Below, one piece after another: positions 44,797-56,037 of a stretch of DNA of 64,000 nt. Where the stretch lies: assembly GCA_034406715.1 (NCBI GenBank), contig CP137871.1, positions 1,223,796 through 1,287,795 on the forward strand, written 5' to 3'. Position numbers and translations under genes: made by a program. The DNA comes from Rhodotorula mucilaginosa. Its lineage: Eukaryota; Basidiomycota; Microbotryomycetes; Sporidiobolales; Sporidiobolaceae. The number at the start of each line of letters is the position of its first letter. Within the stretch, counting starts at the first letter, position 1. The notes beneath the pieces were generated by a model. It was not told the DNA's origin and made no database searches. It was given only the letters and a program-made list of their open reading frames with translations.

Positions 44797-45603
44797 GCAA
44801 AGCGGGGAGTCTGTCTTCCTGCGTCGGCGCTCAAGTTTGCCACCCTTTTATTTCGTATCGACAGGAACTCTAGCGCGTGAGGTGGCAATTCGTTTCTGAA
44901 GAAACTGCGTGCTCATGCCTATGTCTAGAGCCTCAGCTGCAGCCGGTGACTCGGCTTCGGTTGTTGACGCTCATCGAGATTGGGTTAGTGGCGGGAATCC
45001 TCGTCCCGTGAAGCAGCATCGCAGACTCGGCAGGAGTCCGGGCGGGCGCGAACAGCCGTCTGCACAGGCTCCGCTGGCTGCGAGAGATGTGGCAGTCGCG
45101 TACCACCCGCATCACGCATGCTCTCGAGCTCTCAAGAGGAGAGCTCGCCCGAGCGGACGCAGCTGGTCTAGCGTTGTCGCAGCAATCACTCAGGACAAGC
45201 ATTTGATATGGACGGAGACCGATCCCGCTCGCCGACGAGCAAGAATGGCACCGCAGCGAGACTGTTGCACGAACGAATGGCGAAGCGAGACGGTGATCAC
45301 CGTAAAGGCTGAGCGGTCGACGGCATCGAGCGGTGCGCCAAGCTTCGGCACAGAAGTCCTCCGGTCAGAGCAGCGTTGTGGGAGCTCGAGTCAGTGCAGG
45401 GGCAGGAGAGCAGGCACTGACGAGGGCAACGCGCAACTGGATCGGCAGCAAGTGACGAGGAAATTCGGAGTGGCGGTGCAGCTGCGCCTCCCCTCGAGTG
45501 CCGCGCCCCTTGCGCCGGTTTCATCACCGCGTCCGCGTTTCCCTTTCATCTCTTTGCCTACTCGCCCACCTCGACGACAACGCTGGCTGCTCGAGTCAAT
45601 TGC
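44797..45603. other. Gene-poor gap, right part, leading into VCX1
   Basis: About 800 bp. The VCX1 frame is open upstream in another frame to 44909, but that extension is Arg/Ser-rich without motif. The final 100 bp before 45604 are pyrimidine-rich. No RNA gene or repeat was recognised. Confidence 0.45.
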
Positions 45604-48343
45604 ATGGTCAACGCTACCGAACAGCTCGATCAACTCGCCGCCCTCGCCGACGACGACAAGCCCCCTGATAGTGGCTACTCCCACCATGAACCCATCGAAC
45701 GCCAAGACTTTGCCGCCTCCTCATCACCGCGCGGTGTCCCACACATCGCCGCCGCTGATAAAGATGCCGCCGCCGAGTTGAATCCCGCTGGCAAGCAAGA
45801 GAGCCTCACCGCGAGACTCTTGCATACTATCGCTCCCGCCACCGGAGGACGCCCGATCAACCGCTCGTCCAGCCTGCCCAACCTCGAACGCCGTCGTCAG
45901 CAGCAGCACTCGAACGCCACCTCGCCACACGGGAATACGGGCATCGCGTACGAACAGCACCCGGACGACGCCGCCTCGTTCGTCTCGGTCGAAAAGGCAC
46001 AGCGCGTGCACACCTTTACCGGCGCGTTGCCGTCGGAAAAGGCGTCCACTCCGGTTCTAGCGGGCATCCTCACCAACAACAACGGCGGGGGAGGCAACGG
46101 GCACCCTCCCAACGCTACTCCCGAAGATGGCTCGACCACCCCCGGCCCGCGTCCGCCCTTGCTCTCCAAGAAGCTCCTCGAACCGAAAAAGCCACTCGGC
46201 AAGAACCCGACGTTCCGCCAGTGCTTGATCAACGTCGCCCGCTACAGCTGGCTCAACGTCCTCTTTGTGTTTGTCCCGGTGCGTTACCTTGCGACTGCAC
46301 ACTTGGAATGAGTAGTGGCTGACCGAACGCCCGGGAACGACAGGTCTCCTGGGCCATGCACTTTTCGCACCAGTCACCGACCGTCACCTTTTGCGTTTCC
46401 TTCTTCGGTACGCTCACGTTGTCATCTCGGGGGCCGTATTTGCCTTACTGACCCTCTGCAACTTGGGGCGAAACAGCCATCGTTCCTCTCGCGGCGATGC
46501 TCGGTTTCGCCACCGAGGAACTGGCGGTCCGAGTCGGAGACGCGTTTGGCGGTCTCCTCAACGCCACGTTCGGGTGTGTTTTGTCTTTCTTCGTAAGCTG
46601 CGACAAAGTGCTGATTGTTTTCATCGCGGTCATACAGAAACGCTGTCGAATTGATCATCTGTGAGTCCCCTCCGCTGTCCTGTGGCTTGGCTCCCAGCTA
46701 ACGTTGCCTCCCATACGTAGCGATCCTTGCCCTCGTCAAGGGAGAGCTCGGCATCGTCCGGTCCTCGATGCTCGGCAGTATCCTGTCCAACTGTCTCCTC
46801 GTCCTCGGCGGCTGTTTCTTCGCAGGAGGTATCCGCTTCCACGAGCAAGGGTACAGTCTCCGCGCCGCTCAACTCAACATCAACTTGCTCGGTGAGTCCT
46901 TCGTTCGGTCGGTCGGCCGAATACAGGCGATTGACCTGCGATCTATTTTCGGTCAGGCATCGCTGTCGTCGCGATCGTCATCCCCGTCGCGTTCCATTCG
47001 TTCATCCAGGCCGACGGGACCGAGTCGGACGAAGTGACGAGTTCGAACGTGCTCAAGCTGTCGCGCGGTATCTCGTTCATCCTGCTCTTTGTCTACGGTG
47101 GGTTGTTTCCGGTTCTGCTCTGTGTTGACGAGTCGCCGGCTGACGAAATCGCTTCTACCTACAGCATGCTGTCCGTCTTGTTCCTTTCTCGTACGAGTGG
47201 TAGCTGCAAAGGGTAAACCTGACCCGAACTTTCCCGCAGACCTGACTTTCCAGTTGTGGACGCACGCCTACTTGTACGCGCCGCCCAAGACGCCGCGTCC
47301 CCCTTCGTCTTCGACCGCGGCGCTCCTCATCTACAACGAAGGACCGCAGCCTCCCTCAGAGGGCAAGGTGTTCCGTATCCCGAGCTTGCCGAGCTGGGGA
47401 AGCTCTTCCTCGTCGTCCTCGTCGTCCGTTTCGACGAGCGTCCGTGGCCGGAACGCTCGTACCCTCGCCGAGGATGAGAACCCGGGCGCCTTTTCGGCCG
47501 AGGATGCCGCCCAGCATGACAACGACCTGGCGCGCGTCCCCACTGCCGCGTCGGACACGTTCCGTCGCTCGCCTCCGATCAAGGGGGACCGGGATCTCGA
47601 GGCCGGCACTCAGGAACAGCAGCACGTCGAGTTCTCGCCCATGGATGAACACGAACCTGAATTGAGCGTCTGGTTCGCGTTTGCGCTCCTCGCGGTGATT
47701 ACGGCTTTGACGGGCGTGACGGCCGAGTGCTTGGTCGACTCGATCGACGGCTTGACCGAGACGGGCAACGTCAGCAAGGAATTTGTCGCGTAGGTCTCTT
47801 TCTCCTGTGTCGGTGTGCTTTGTGGATACGAGCTGACCACCCTTTGTGTCGGCCCCTAACAGGCTCATCCTGCTGCCTGTTGTCGGAAACGCCGCCGAGC
47901 ACGTCACTGTGAGCTTCCGACTTCCCGTTTTCGCCCTGTTTGCCTCCTCCTGACCATCTACTCCATACAGGCCATCACGGTCGCGACCAAGAACAAGCTC
48001 AACCTCAGTCTCGCCGTCGCCGTCGGCTCGTCGATCCAGATTGCGTTTTTCGTCATTCCCGTCCTTGTCCTCCTCGGATGGGCGATCGGCCAACCGCTCG
48101 ACTTTGACTTCAACACGTTCGAGACGCTCGTCGTATTCCTCGCCGGCTGCGTGTAAGTCGCGTTTTGAGGGGCTTTCGGGTGGCGTTTTTGCGAGTTTTG
48201 GGTGACTGACGTCCCTCCTGACTTGCAGCGTCAACTGGGCAATCCAGGACGGCCGTACCAACTGGCTAGAGGGGCTGACCCTATGCGCGTTGTATATCAT
48301 CATAGCCCTGGTTTTCTGGTACTACGACCCGCCTTCGTTCTAG
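45604..48343 (+). CDS. VCX1: Vacuolar H+/Ca2+ exchanger (CAX family, 687 aa, 10 exons)
   Basis: Antiporter that loads Ca2+ into the vacuole using the proton gradient. Exons 45604-46278, 46344-46407, 46477-46573, 46638-46660, 46721-46891, 46957-47097, 47240-47789, 47863-47908, 47971-48152, 48229-48343 (688 codons). About 220 disordered N-terminal residues precede the membrane part. The first ion-binding repeat is [18 protein letters not shown] and the second is [21 protein letters not shown]; both carry the GNxxE signature. A Ser-rich acidic loop (about 420-550) joins the two halves. Segments such as [17 protein letters not shown] and [13 protein letters not shown] complete about 11 helices. 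It is convergent with the MMT1-like transporter. Confidence 0.95.
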
Positions 48344-48600
48344 TCTCAGCGCCCCGTGTAAACCTTCCGCCTCCTCGACTTTTCACTTTCCCCCCGCGTC
48401 AAACACGAAACCGCCTGCCCCTTTTGTGCCTGCACTTCCTTTGTCTTACGCATAGTCAGACTACCACTCCCTTTAGTGTGTGTGTAGCTGCCGCGTTGAT
48501 CTGAAACCCGAGTCGATGCAGACAAAACGGAAAAAGCTGCGAGAGAGAGAGCAAATACATTGGAAACGCAAGAGCGGCCATTCCAATATGCACAGTGTAG

Positions 48601-50293
48601 TTACTGCTCCTTCTTGGTCTCCTGCGCTGCCTCCTCTTCTTGTTGTTGTGGCGGGAGCTGGTCGTGCCCGTCGGCCTTCAACCTGACCACCACTTCGCGG
48701 ACCCGTTCAGCCCCGACGACCTGCCTCACCCGCTGGACGCACTGCCGCTCGACCTCGTTCGCTTCGGCGAGGGTCAACGACGCGGGCAGGACGATCTCGA
48801 CGTCGATGAGGAGCGAGGGGCCCGAGGCAAAGAGGCGGACGGAGGGGATCGCGAGGATCGGGAGCGAGGCGTAGGACGAGTGCGAAGGGGTGAATTCGTC
48901 GTCGCTGGCCAAGTGGTGGTGGTTCGCTTCCTGCTTGTCGCCGTCGCCGTGCCCGCCGTCACCGTGCCCGCCGTCGACAGCCGAACTGGACCCCTTGCGC
49001 CAGGACGGCTCCATCTCGTCCCGGTGCCGACTCAGTTGCCGGATCGCGTCATACACGGCCGGTTGGACTTTTTCGTCCGTCACTTGGTCGACCAACCCGC
49101 CGAGGGATTCCTTGCCAATGTCGAACCCTTGCTTGGCAATCATGCCGGCGACGACCAGTCCTCCCAACGGGTCGAGCATCGGGTAGCCGACGCGGGCGGC
49201 GCCGATCGCGAGCAAGGCGACGAGCGAACCGAGCGAGTCGGACCGGTGGTGGTACGCGTTGGCGAGGAGGACGTTCGAGTGCTGCTCGCGCGCGACTTTG
49301 AGGGTGGCGCGGTACAGCCACTCTTTGACGAGGATCGAGAACAGCGCAAAGTACATGGCGCGCGCGTCGACCACGGTGCCTTCTGCTGCTGTTACTCCGG
49401 ACTCGGTTGTTGTTGAACCGGAGACTGCGACCTCGGGCCCGTGCGAGTGGCCGTGCGGGAGGAAATCGAGCGAGGCGAGCAGGTCGGCCGGGATGGAAGG
49501 GATCGTCGAGAGCGACAACAAGAGGTGGTGGTACGAGTGCAGGCCTGCATGCATGGGGCTGAGGGTCAGCTCTTTTTGTTCCAGAGTGCGGGTATTCGAG
49601 GCCAGGGACGCACCGATTCCGGCGGCGGTCGCAAAGAGGAGGAACGAGACGACGAGCGATCCGAGCGATTCAAATTCTGAGGGGGGCGACTCGGTTAAAA
49701 GATGACTTGGGCACATAAGGGAGCGCCAACTCACTGCCGTAGCCGTACGGGTAGCGGGGCGAGGGCTGCCACCGTCCGATGCGGTAACTGACGAGGGTGA
49801 CGACGTCGGCGATCAAGTCGCTGCCCGAGTGGGCGGCATCGGCGAGGAGGGCCGAACTCGCGAGGATGTAGCCCGCGAGCCCTTTGACGACGGTGAGGCC
49901 GACGTTGCTGACGAGGCCGACGAGGGTGATGCGCGACCCGGGGTCGAGCGAGCGCGGGTCTCGCAGCGAGGCGACGGCCGAGGCGAGCTGTTGGGTCTCT
50001 TCGACTCCGCCGTGCGAGTGTGCGTGGGCGTGTCCATGCCCGTGAGAGTGCAGCGACTTGGATGCCATCACGAGGGCGGGTCGAGCGGGGCCGACAGAGC
50101 GGTGGTCGAGTCTGCCTGCTGGTGTCCTTGCGTTGGTCGCCGAGGTGTACGTGTACGTGCACGTGCACGTGTACAAGCTGGTCGCAGAGAGCCGAGAGCG
50201 AGAGCGAAGAGACGGCGACGACGAGAGCAGCGGCGGCGGCGGCGGGGACAGCGTCGGCGAGACGAGTGTGCGCGCGATCCAGCGAGCCGACAT
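48601..50293 (-). CDS. Cation diffusion facilitator, MMT1/2-like (544 aa)
   Basis: Metal (Fe/Zn/Mn) exporter family; the best relatives are the mitochondrial Mmt1/Mmt2 carriers. Exons 50293-49735 and 49676-48601 (545 codons). The N-terminus MSARWIARTLVSPTL is Arg-rich and acid-free for over 50 residues, like a mitochondrial presequence. A His-rich HSHGHGHAHAHSHGG follows. TM2 carries ADAAHSGSDLIAD and TM5 AYHHRSDSLGSL, the paired metal-site motifs of the family. GLVVAGMIAKQGFDIGKESLGGLVD matches the last helix and the start of the cytosolic domain, which contains a second His/Gly/Asp loop. Starting instead at the Met of MASKSLHSHGHG would remove the presequence. Confidence 0.88.
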
Positions 50294-50421
50294 GCACTAG
50301 CCTGGAGCCTCTCGCCTCGACACTGCACTTGAGCGACTGGTGCGAGTCTTGCAGTCGAGTCGAGTCGAGTGAAGAGAGGCGACCTTAGCTTCCTCTCTCT
50401 CCCCACGCACCCCATGGCGAG

Positions 50422-53021
50422 ATGGCGAGCGTGACTGCAGCAGCAGCAGCTGCGTTTGGCCAGCAGCAGCAGCCCACAGCTGCCTCCGCCATCGCAGAGG
50501 TTTGTCCCTCTCCCTCCTCGTGAGCAGCCCCACCTCGCTCACCTCTTGCACCCGGCAGCACCTCTCGACCCCGCCGAGCCTGAACCGCATCCCGCTCCTC
50601 CGTCAGCGCATCCACAAGGAGCGCACGCAATTGCAGCAGACCCTCTCGAGCCGCGCAAAGGACCAGACCGACATGGTCAAGCAAGGCCTCGCAGGACTCA
50701 GGCTCGCCCGCGACTCGACCGAGCAGCTCCGAGACCACCTCGCAGAGGTTGAGAACTTGATGCTCGACCCGCGAGCCCACGTGCAAGGGTTCGGCAAACT
50801 CGTCGAGGTCTCGGTCGTCCACCGCAGGTTGACCCAGACCCTCGACATGGTCTCCTCGCTCCGCTCCATGTACTCGAGGCTCGCCCACCTCGCGCAGCTC
50901 CTCGCCGCAGACAGGGCCGATCCCCTCGGTCCGTCGCCCAACTTGCTCACCGTACACTACCACCTCACCGAACTCGAAACCTTCCGGAACGAAACCCTCG
51001 CCCAGGCCAAAAAGGCCGGCGGGGGCGTGCTGCTCACGACAGGAAGTACCAATGCGACGACGCACGAGACGCTCGAACGCTACTTTGAGCGCCTCGGCGA
51101 GACGATCGAGGCGTTCGAGGCGCACTACTTTCGCCTCGCGAGCGAGTTGCTCGTCCTCGCCCGCGCCGGCCACGCCGCCGTCGCCGTCAAACTCGCCAAG
51201 ATTGCCCAACTCGAATCCGCAAGGGACCAGAAAGCGCTCGCGATCCGCCTCGTCAAAAAGGCGGGAAACGCCGACGTCGCGAGTCGGTTCCGCAGCTTGC
51301 AGGCCGACGCCCGCACCCTCAAACACTACCGCCAGCGCGTCCTCGACAAGATCAAAGAGGCGTGCCGCCTCCAGGTCGAAAAGAGCTTCCGCAACGCCGA
51401 CCAGGACGCCGTCCGCTGGCTCGACCAGCTCGACTGGTTGTACGACGACATCCTCACCGTCCGCGAACTCTTGACCGACAAGTTCCCCCAAGACTGGAAT
51501 GTGGGTGCTTCATCTGATGGGGCTCTCGTATGATGGACTCACCCGTGTTTTAACCCGATGCACAGATCGAACAGGTCTAGTGAGTTCGGCCCTCCCGTGG
51601 GTCCGGTGGACTGGAATGCTGACGGTCAACAAACCCCCAGCGTAAAAGCGTACCACCAGGCGCTGTACGACTTTTTGGCCAACCTGACCAAGTCGCCGGG
51701 CGTCGGCGCCGACACGCTCCTGCGGCTGTCGCAGTTCCCGAAAGAGTACGCCAAGACGATGACCAAGGAGCTCGAGGTCGACCCGGACTGGCTCGAACCG
51801 CGCCTGCTCGACGGCCGCGAAGCCAGCCTCGTCGACGACTACTTTGCCCTGATCAGCCAGCGCATGGACGAGTGGACCGCCAACCTGATGAAGACCGAAG
51901 TCGCCGACTTCTGCTCGCGCGCGCACCCGCCCGAGATCTCGGACGCCGACGGCTTGTACGGCATGCAAGGCGCCGTCATCTTGTTCCAGATGCTGAACCA
52001 GCAAGTCGACCTCGCGCTCGAGTCGAACCAGGCCGCGGTCCTCGCGCGCGTCGTCGACGAGGCGGGCCGCGTCATCCGCGGCGTCCAGCAGCAGTGGCTC
52101 AAGATCCTCGACCAGGAGTACCGGAAAAAGGCCACCGATCCCGCCGACTTTGCGCCCGGGTTGGACCTGTACATCACGGCGTTGGCGAACGACCAGATCA
52201 AGTCGGCCGACTTTACCGAGGCTTTGAACTCGCGCTTGGAACCGCTCGTCAGCGCCAAGTACAAGTCGGTCATTGCCGACCAGCTCAACGTCGCCATGGA
52301 CGGCTACCTGGACGTCGCGAAGCGCTGCGTCCAGATCCTGATCGACCTCGTGTTTGACGATTTGAGACCGGCCACCAAGGCGTTCATGACCGCCGGGTGG
52401 TACTCGTCGTCGACGCCTGGACAACCGGGACAACCGGGCACGGCCGCCGCGATGGAGCAAGTCGTCGAGACCCTCAAGGACTACATGACCGACTTCCAGG
52501 AGCAGTTGAACCCCAACTTGTTCGACTTGTTGATCGAAGACGTCCTCGACACGTTCGTGCTCGCGTACTTGACCGCGATCCGTCGCTCGTCGAAACTGAG
52601 GATCCCGCAGGCGTGCGACCGCATGCGCAAGGACATCGACCTCGCGTTTGCGTTCTTCCTCCAGTACAAACCGAAGCAGGAACTCGCGTCGTACTTTGAC
52701 GTGCTCGAGAGCGTCCTCACCCTCATGAGCGCCAGCAAGATGATGGTCTTTCTCGATGTGCGTTCGACGTGCTCTCTCGTCTCGTCTGTGCGCGTGCCCG
52801 CGAACTCTGATCTGACGCGTCCCCCTCCCCCGCAGTACTGGCCGTTCCGGAAAAAGTACGGGCCGGCGCTCGCGTTCACGGAGGCGCTCATGAAGGCGCG
52901 CGACGACCTCGACCGGTCCGCCGTCAACGAGATCATGGAGTCGGTCCGGCGCAAGGTCGCGAGCGAGAAACTCGACGAGCCCGACCCGCCGAGCATCTTT
53001 GACCGCTTGCCGCCCAAGTAG
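50422..53021 (+). CDS. SEC6: Exocyst complex subunit SEC6 (778 aa)
   Basis: Tethers secretory vesicles to the plasma membrane as part of the octameric exocyst. Exons 50422-50499, 50559-51500, 51566-51579 (14 nt), 51641-52757, 52836-53021 (779 codons). The N-terminal half is helical with a coiled-coil start (LRQRIHKERTQLQQTL, then LRDHLAEVENLML). The C-terminal half has Sec6 CAT-domain wording: LSQFPKEYAKTMTKELEVD, NLMKTEVADFCSR, QGAVILFQMLNQQVDLAL, VIADQLNVAMDGYLDVAKRC, FQEQLNPNLFDLLIEDVLD, and RMRKDIDLAFAFFLQY. It is divergent from the CDF gene, with only 128 bp between starts. A six-codon upstream frame overlaps the start. Confidence 0.93.
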
Positions 53022-53240
53022 ATTTCCGGCCCCTGTTTCCGCCCCTGTTTCCGCCCCCTTTTCCTTGCCCGCAATCATGTCTTCCGCGCGAATGCATATA
53101 TACGTAGACTATCCGTGTTGTAACTTGTATGGGAACCCCCTCTATGCGATCGCAGACTTGATGTTCGGTCGTCAGGAATTTTGCGCGTGAAAGGCGCGCC
53201 AGATGAGAACGCGACCTTTGCTTCTCGTCGCACATTCACA

Positions 53241-54831
53241 ATGGCTGAACGCCTGGTCGTGTTTGCCGATCAGACTGCTGCTTCGAATGACGCGTCCACG
53301 AGCAGCAGCAGCTACCAACTGCTCGCTCTGCCGCCCGCGCTCCTGACCCAACTCGTCGCGTCGACGTCGACTTTGACCTCGACTGCTGCACCGTTCGAGA
53401 TCCGAGGGGACGGAACCGACTCGGCCGTGCTGGTGACGGAATCGCAGACGTACAGCCTGCGCGGCGTGCAGAACTCGAACTCGCTGTGCGTCTGTACCGG
53501 CTCATCATCGAGTTCAGCAGCCGCTTCGAACGGCAGCAGCAGGAAACGCTGGTTCGGCGCTCGAGACTCGGCGGCATTCGATGGCGAGGAGGATCCTGAG
53601 GGCTGTCAAGACGAACTCGCCCCGAAGAGGAAACGGGACGAGCCCCGGATCGAGATTGAGACGGTCCTGCACGAGACGCTCGAACTCGTCCCGGCCGTCG
53701 CGCGACTCGAGAAACTCGAAGGGTTGCTCCGGGGGACTGAATACACTGGTGGTGATGCTCCCGAGTCGGGCGAGGGCAAGTTTAAGGTGCGTCCACTGTC
53801 TTTTTGCACGAGAGGAGGGTTGATTTGTTTCCCGCTCACCTCGGGTTCCGATCTATCGCAGCAACCCTTCACGTTCGACACTCTCCGCTCACGGTTACCC
53901 GCCTCGGACGCCGAGATTCGCCAAGCCCTGTCTCGCCACCGCGTCGTGACCACCTACCAGGGATTCTTGCGACCCTTGCCGCCCGCGTACCTCTTGCAGC
54001 TCCTCCCCGCCGTCTTGTCGGCTTTACCTCTCCCGGCTCGACTCGCGCACCCGGAGCGACAACAACCTTTGAAGGGAAAGAACAAAGCCTCCTCCCCCCA
54101 GGTGTCGGGTCCGCTCCGAGTCGACGCGGACGAGCAGGACTTGCTCGATGCGCTGGACGCGGTCGAATGCGGCGACGAGGAGATCGCGAGGCAGCTGTTG
54201 GAGTTCTTTGGGACGCGGGATGAGTCGGGTAAGAGGTCGAAATGGGATTTGGATGCGCTGGCGGTGGTCAAGGAACTCGGGATCGTGCTCCTTGCGCAAG
54301 GAGGGGTGCGTACTCTTCCTGGGTGCCACGCTCTTTTTCCTGGTGACCCGCATGGCGTACGAGCCTGACACCCTAAACTTTTTGTCCGACCACCCAGTTT
54401 GGCCAGCAACCTGCGGGTCCGTTTCTCGACAAGTGGAAATCGCTCGCGGGAGGGTTCGCGCCCGTGTGCGAGCTGAGCCTCCTCGTCGTGAGTTGTTTCA
54501 CGCACTTTGTCTTTGCGAGGTTGGTTCGTCGTTCGCTCGGAATTGACGTGCCCTTGATGCACACCACACGCAGGGCCTGCACCTGTTCCGCCCGGCGCCG
54601 ATCTCGTCCGTCCAGTACCTGCCGCCCTCGCGCCTCGCGCCCGATCCGGCGACGCGGTTCTCGGAACTGTTTGCGCTCCAACCGCGCTGGCTCGAAGGCG
54701 AGATGAGCTTGTTTGTCGACGACTTGACGGGCGGCGACAAGAAGAAGCGGGACGCGCTCGTGTTGAAGTTTGTGCGCAAGGTCAAGGAGAGGGAGGTTGT
54801 GTACTGGACGGCGAGGAACCTCTGGGGGTAG
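53241..54831 (+). CDS. DCC1: Sister chromatid cohesion protein DCC1 (445 aa)
   Basis: Subunit of the Ctf18-Dcc1-Ctf8 RFC complex that loads PCNA and supports cohesion. Exons 53241-53786, 53862-54305, 54398-54487, 54574-54831 (446 codons). Dcc1 blocks: YQLLALPPALLTQL, AVLVTESQTYSLRGVQNSNS with LCVC, IETVLHETLELVPAVARLEKL and LRG, FTFDTLRSRLPASDAEIRQAL, VVTTYQGFLRPLPPAYLLQLL, and a C-terminal winged-helix region ending EVVYWTARNLWG. Length is close to human DSCC1 (393 aa) and yeast Dcc1 (380 aa). It lies 219 bp downstream of SEC6 on the same strand and is convergent with MMS2. Confidence 0.92.
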
Positions 54832-55120
54832 CAACGCGTTGCGTGTGCACGATGTTCTTTCGGCTTTTCGCCGCAATGGACCATGTTGGCTTTTCCGCAA
54901 CCGACCGAACTTTGCGCTTCCATCGAGTTGACGCCTGAGTATCCCAACGTTTCTTCTCTCTCTCCGGCGAGTGTCAGTGGCCAAGAGACGGCGAAACAAG
55001 CACGGATGGTATCGATGCATTGCGTGTTGGCATGCGGGAGTACGTTCTCGAAAAAGGGGCAGTCATGAAGGGAAAGAGACGAGCGGGTGGGACCTGGAGC
55101 AAAAGCGTGAAAGGGGGCGA

Positions 55121-55778
55121 CTAGAACGGGGTTCCCTCTGCGGGTTGGGGCAGTTTCCGGTTCGTCGGCGAGGCCATGTCCCTGCGGGGGTAAGTAAGGT
55201 CAAGGTCCGGTCAGAGAATGGCTGCGAGTGGGCAAGCCAGTTCGGTCGCTCGCTCGCTCGACACGGGGCCGCACCTCCTGAGTTCGACGAGGACGGTCTC
55301 GAGGGTGTAGTTGTGTTTCCAGTTTGCGAGGAGGCCGAGCTTGTTGGGGTCGACTTTTCCGGTGGTCTGGTCGACGCACGGGAGGTTGATGCGGGTGAGG
55401 AAGGTGATTTCGGGGGGCACGTCGGGGTAGTCGGGCCCGCAGCGGATCGAGAGCGAGTAGATGCGGTTCTCGTGGACCGAGTGGCCCGGGCCGATGATGG
55501 TGCCGTTCCACTTTTCCATCGACATTTCGTCGCCGTCGTGGAGGCCGTACGAGCACGTGCCGTCGCCGATGCCCTTTTCGCCCTTTTCGAGCTCCTCGAG
55601 CAGGCGGAACGAGCGCGGGACTGCGCGCCGGCGTGTTTGTACACGGTCGCGCGTGTAGTCGTGGGTGGGTTCGTCGTGGGTCGGGTGCGGCAGAGGCGGA
55701 GGGGAAAGGGAGGAGAGTCGGTGTCAGCGGGCATGAATTCCGCGTAGGCCCATACGAACGTAGCTTACCTTTTGCCAT
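55121..55778 (-). CDS. MMS2: Ubiquitin-conjugating enzyme variant MMS2 (138 aa)
   Basis: Non-catalytic UEV that pairs with Ubc13 to build Lys63 chains on PCNA in error-free damage tolerance. Exons 55778-55769 (10 nt: ATG GCA AAA G), 55620-55275, 55181-55121 (139 codons). The spliced start is MAKVPRSFRLLEELEKGEKG, followed by IGDGTCSYGLHDGDEMSMEK, the WNGTIIGPGHSVHENRIYSL block and RINLPCVDQTTGKV. The C-terminus is MASPTNRKLPQPAEGTPF. The catalytic-Cys segment of true E2 enzymes is absent, as expected for a UEV. Confidence 0.96.
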
Positions 55779-56037
55779 CCCTAGTGTGTCTAACGCTGGC
55801 GAGTCCCTCCGGAGCGGAGTGTGGTGGAAAGGTGAAGGATGACCGCATCGCTCTCTCCACCGAGTCTCTTGCCTCGGCCCTGGTCCTGCGAGTCTGCTGC
55901 TTTCTTGGGAAGGCTTTACAAGGCCAAGTCTGTCGGCCCTTCCTCTCCGCCACCGCCTCGAGTTGGGACGCCGCCCCCTCTCCCCACTTGACCGCACTCT
56001 CGGTCCGCTTCGACTTGTTCACGCCTACACGCCGGAG

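Noticed and set aside
47098-47239. Extra mini-exon in VCX1
   Set aside because: Joining 47097 directly to 47240 gives [12 protein letters not shown] in phase and matches CAX proteins; the mini-exon adds residues without support.
50385-51491. 368-codon minus-strand open frame opposite the SEC6 N-terminal half
   Set aside because: Shadow of exon 2 of SEC6 produced by strong third-position GC bias.
51510-53078. 522-codon minus-strand open frame opposite SEC6
   Set aside because: It is the mirror of a GC-rich coding exon; it has no domain, and the plus strand gives a complete, spliced SEC6.
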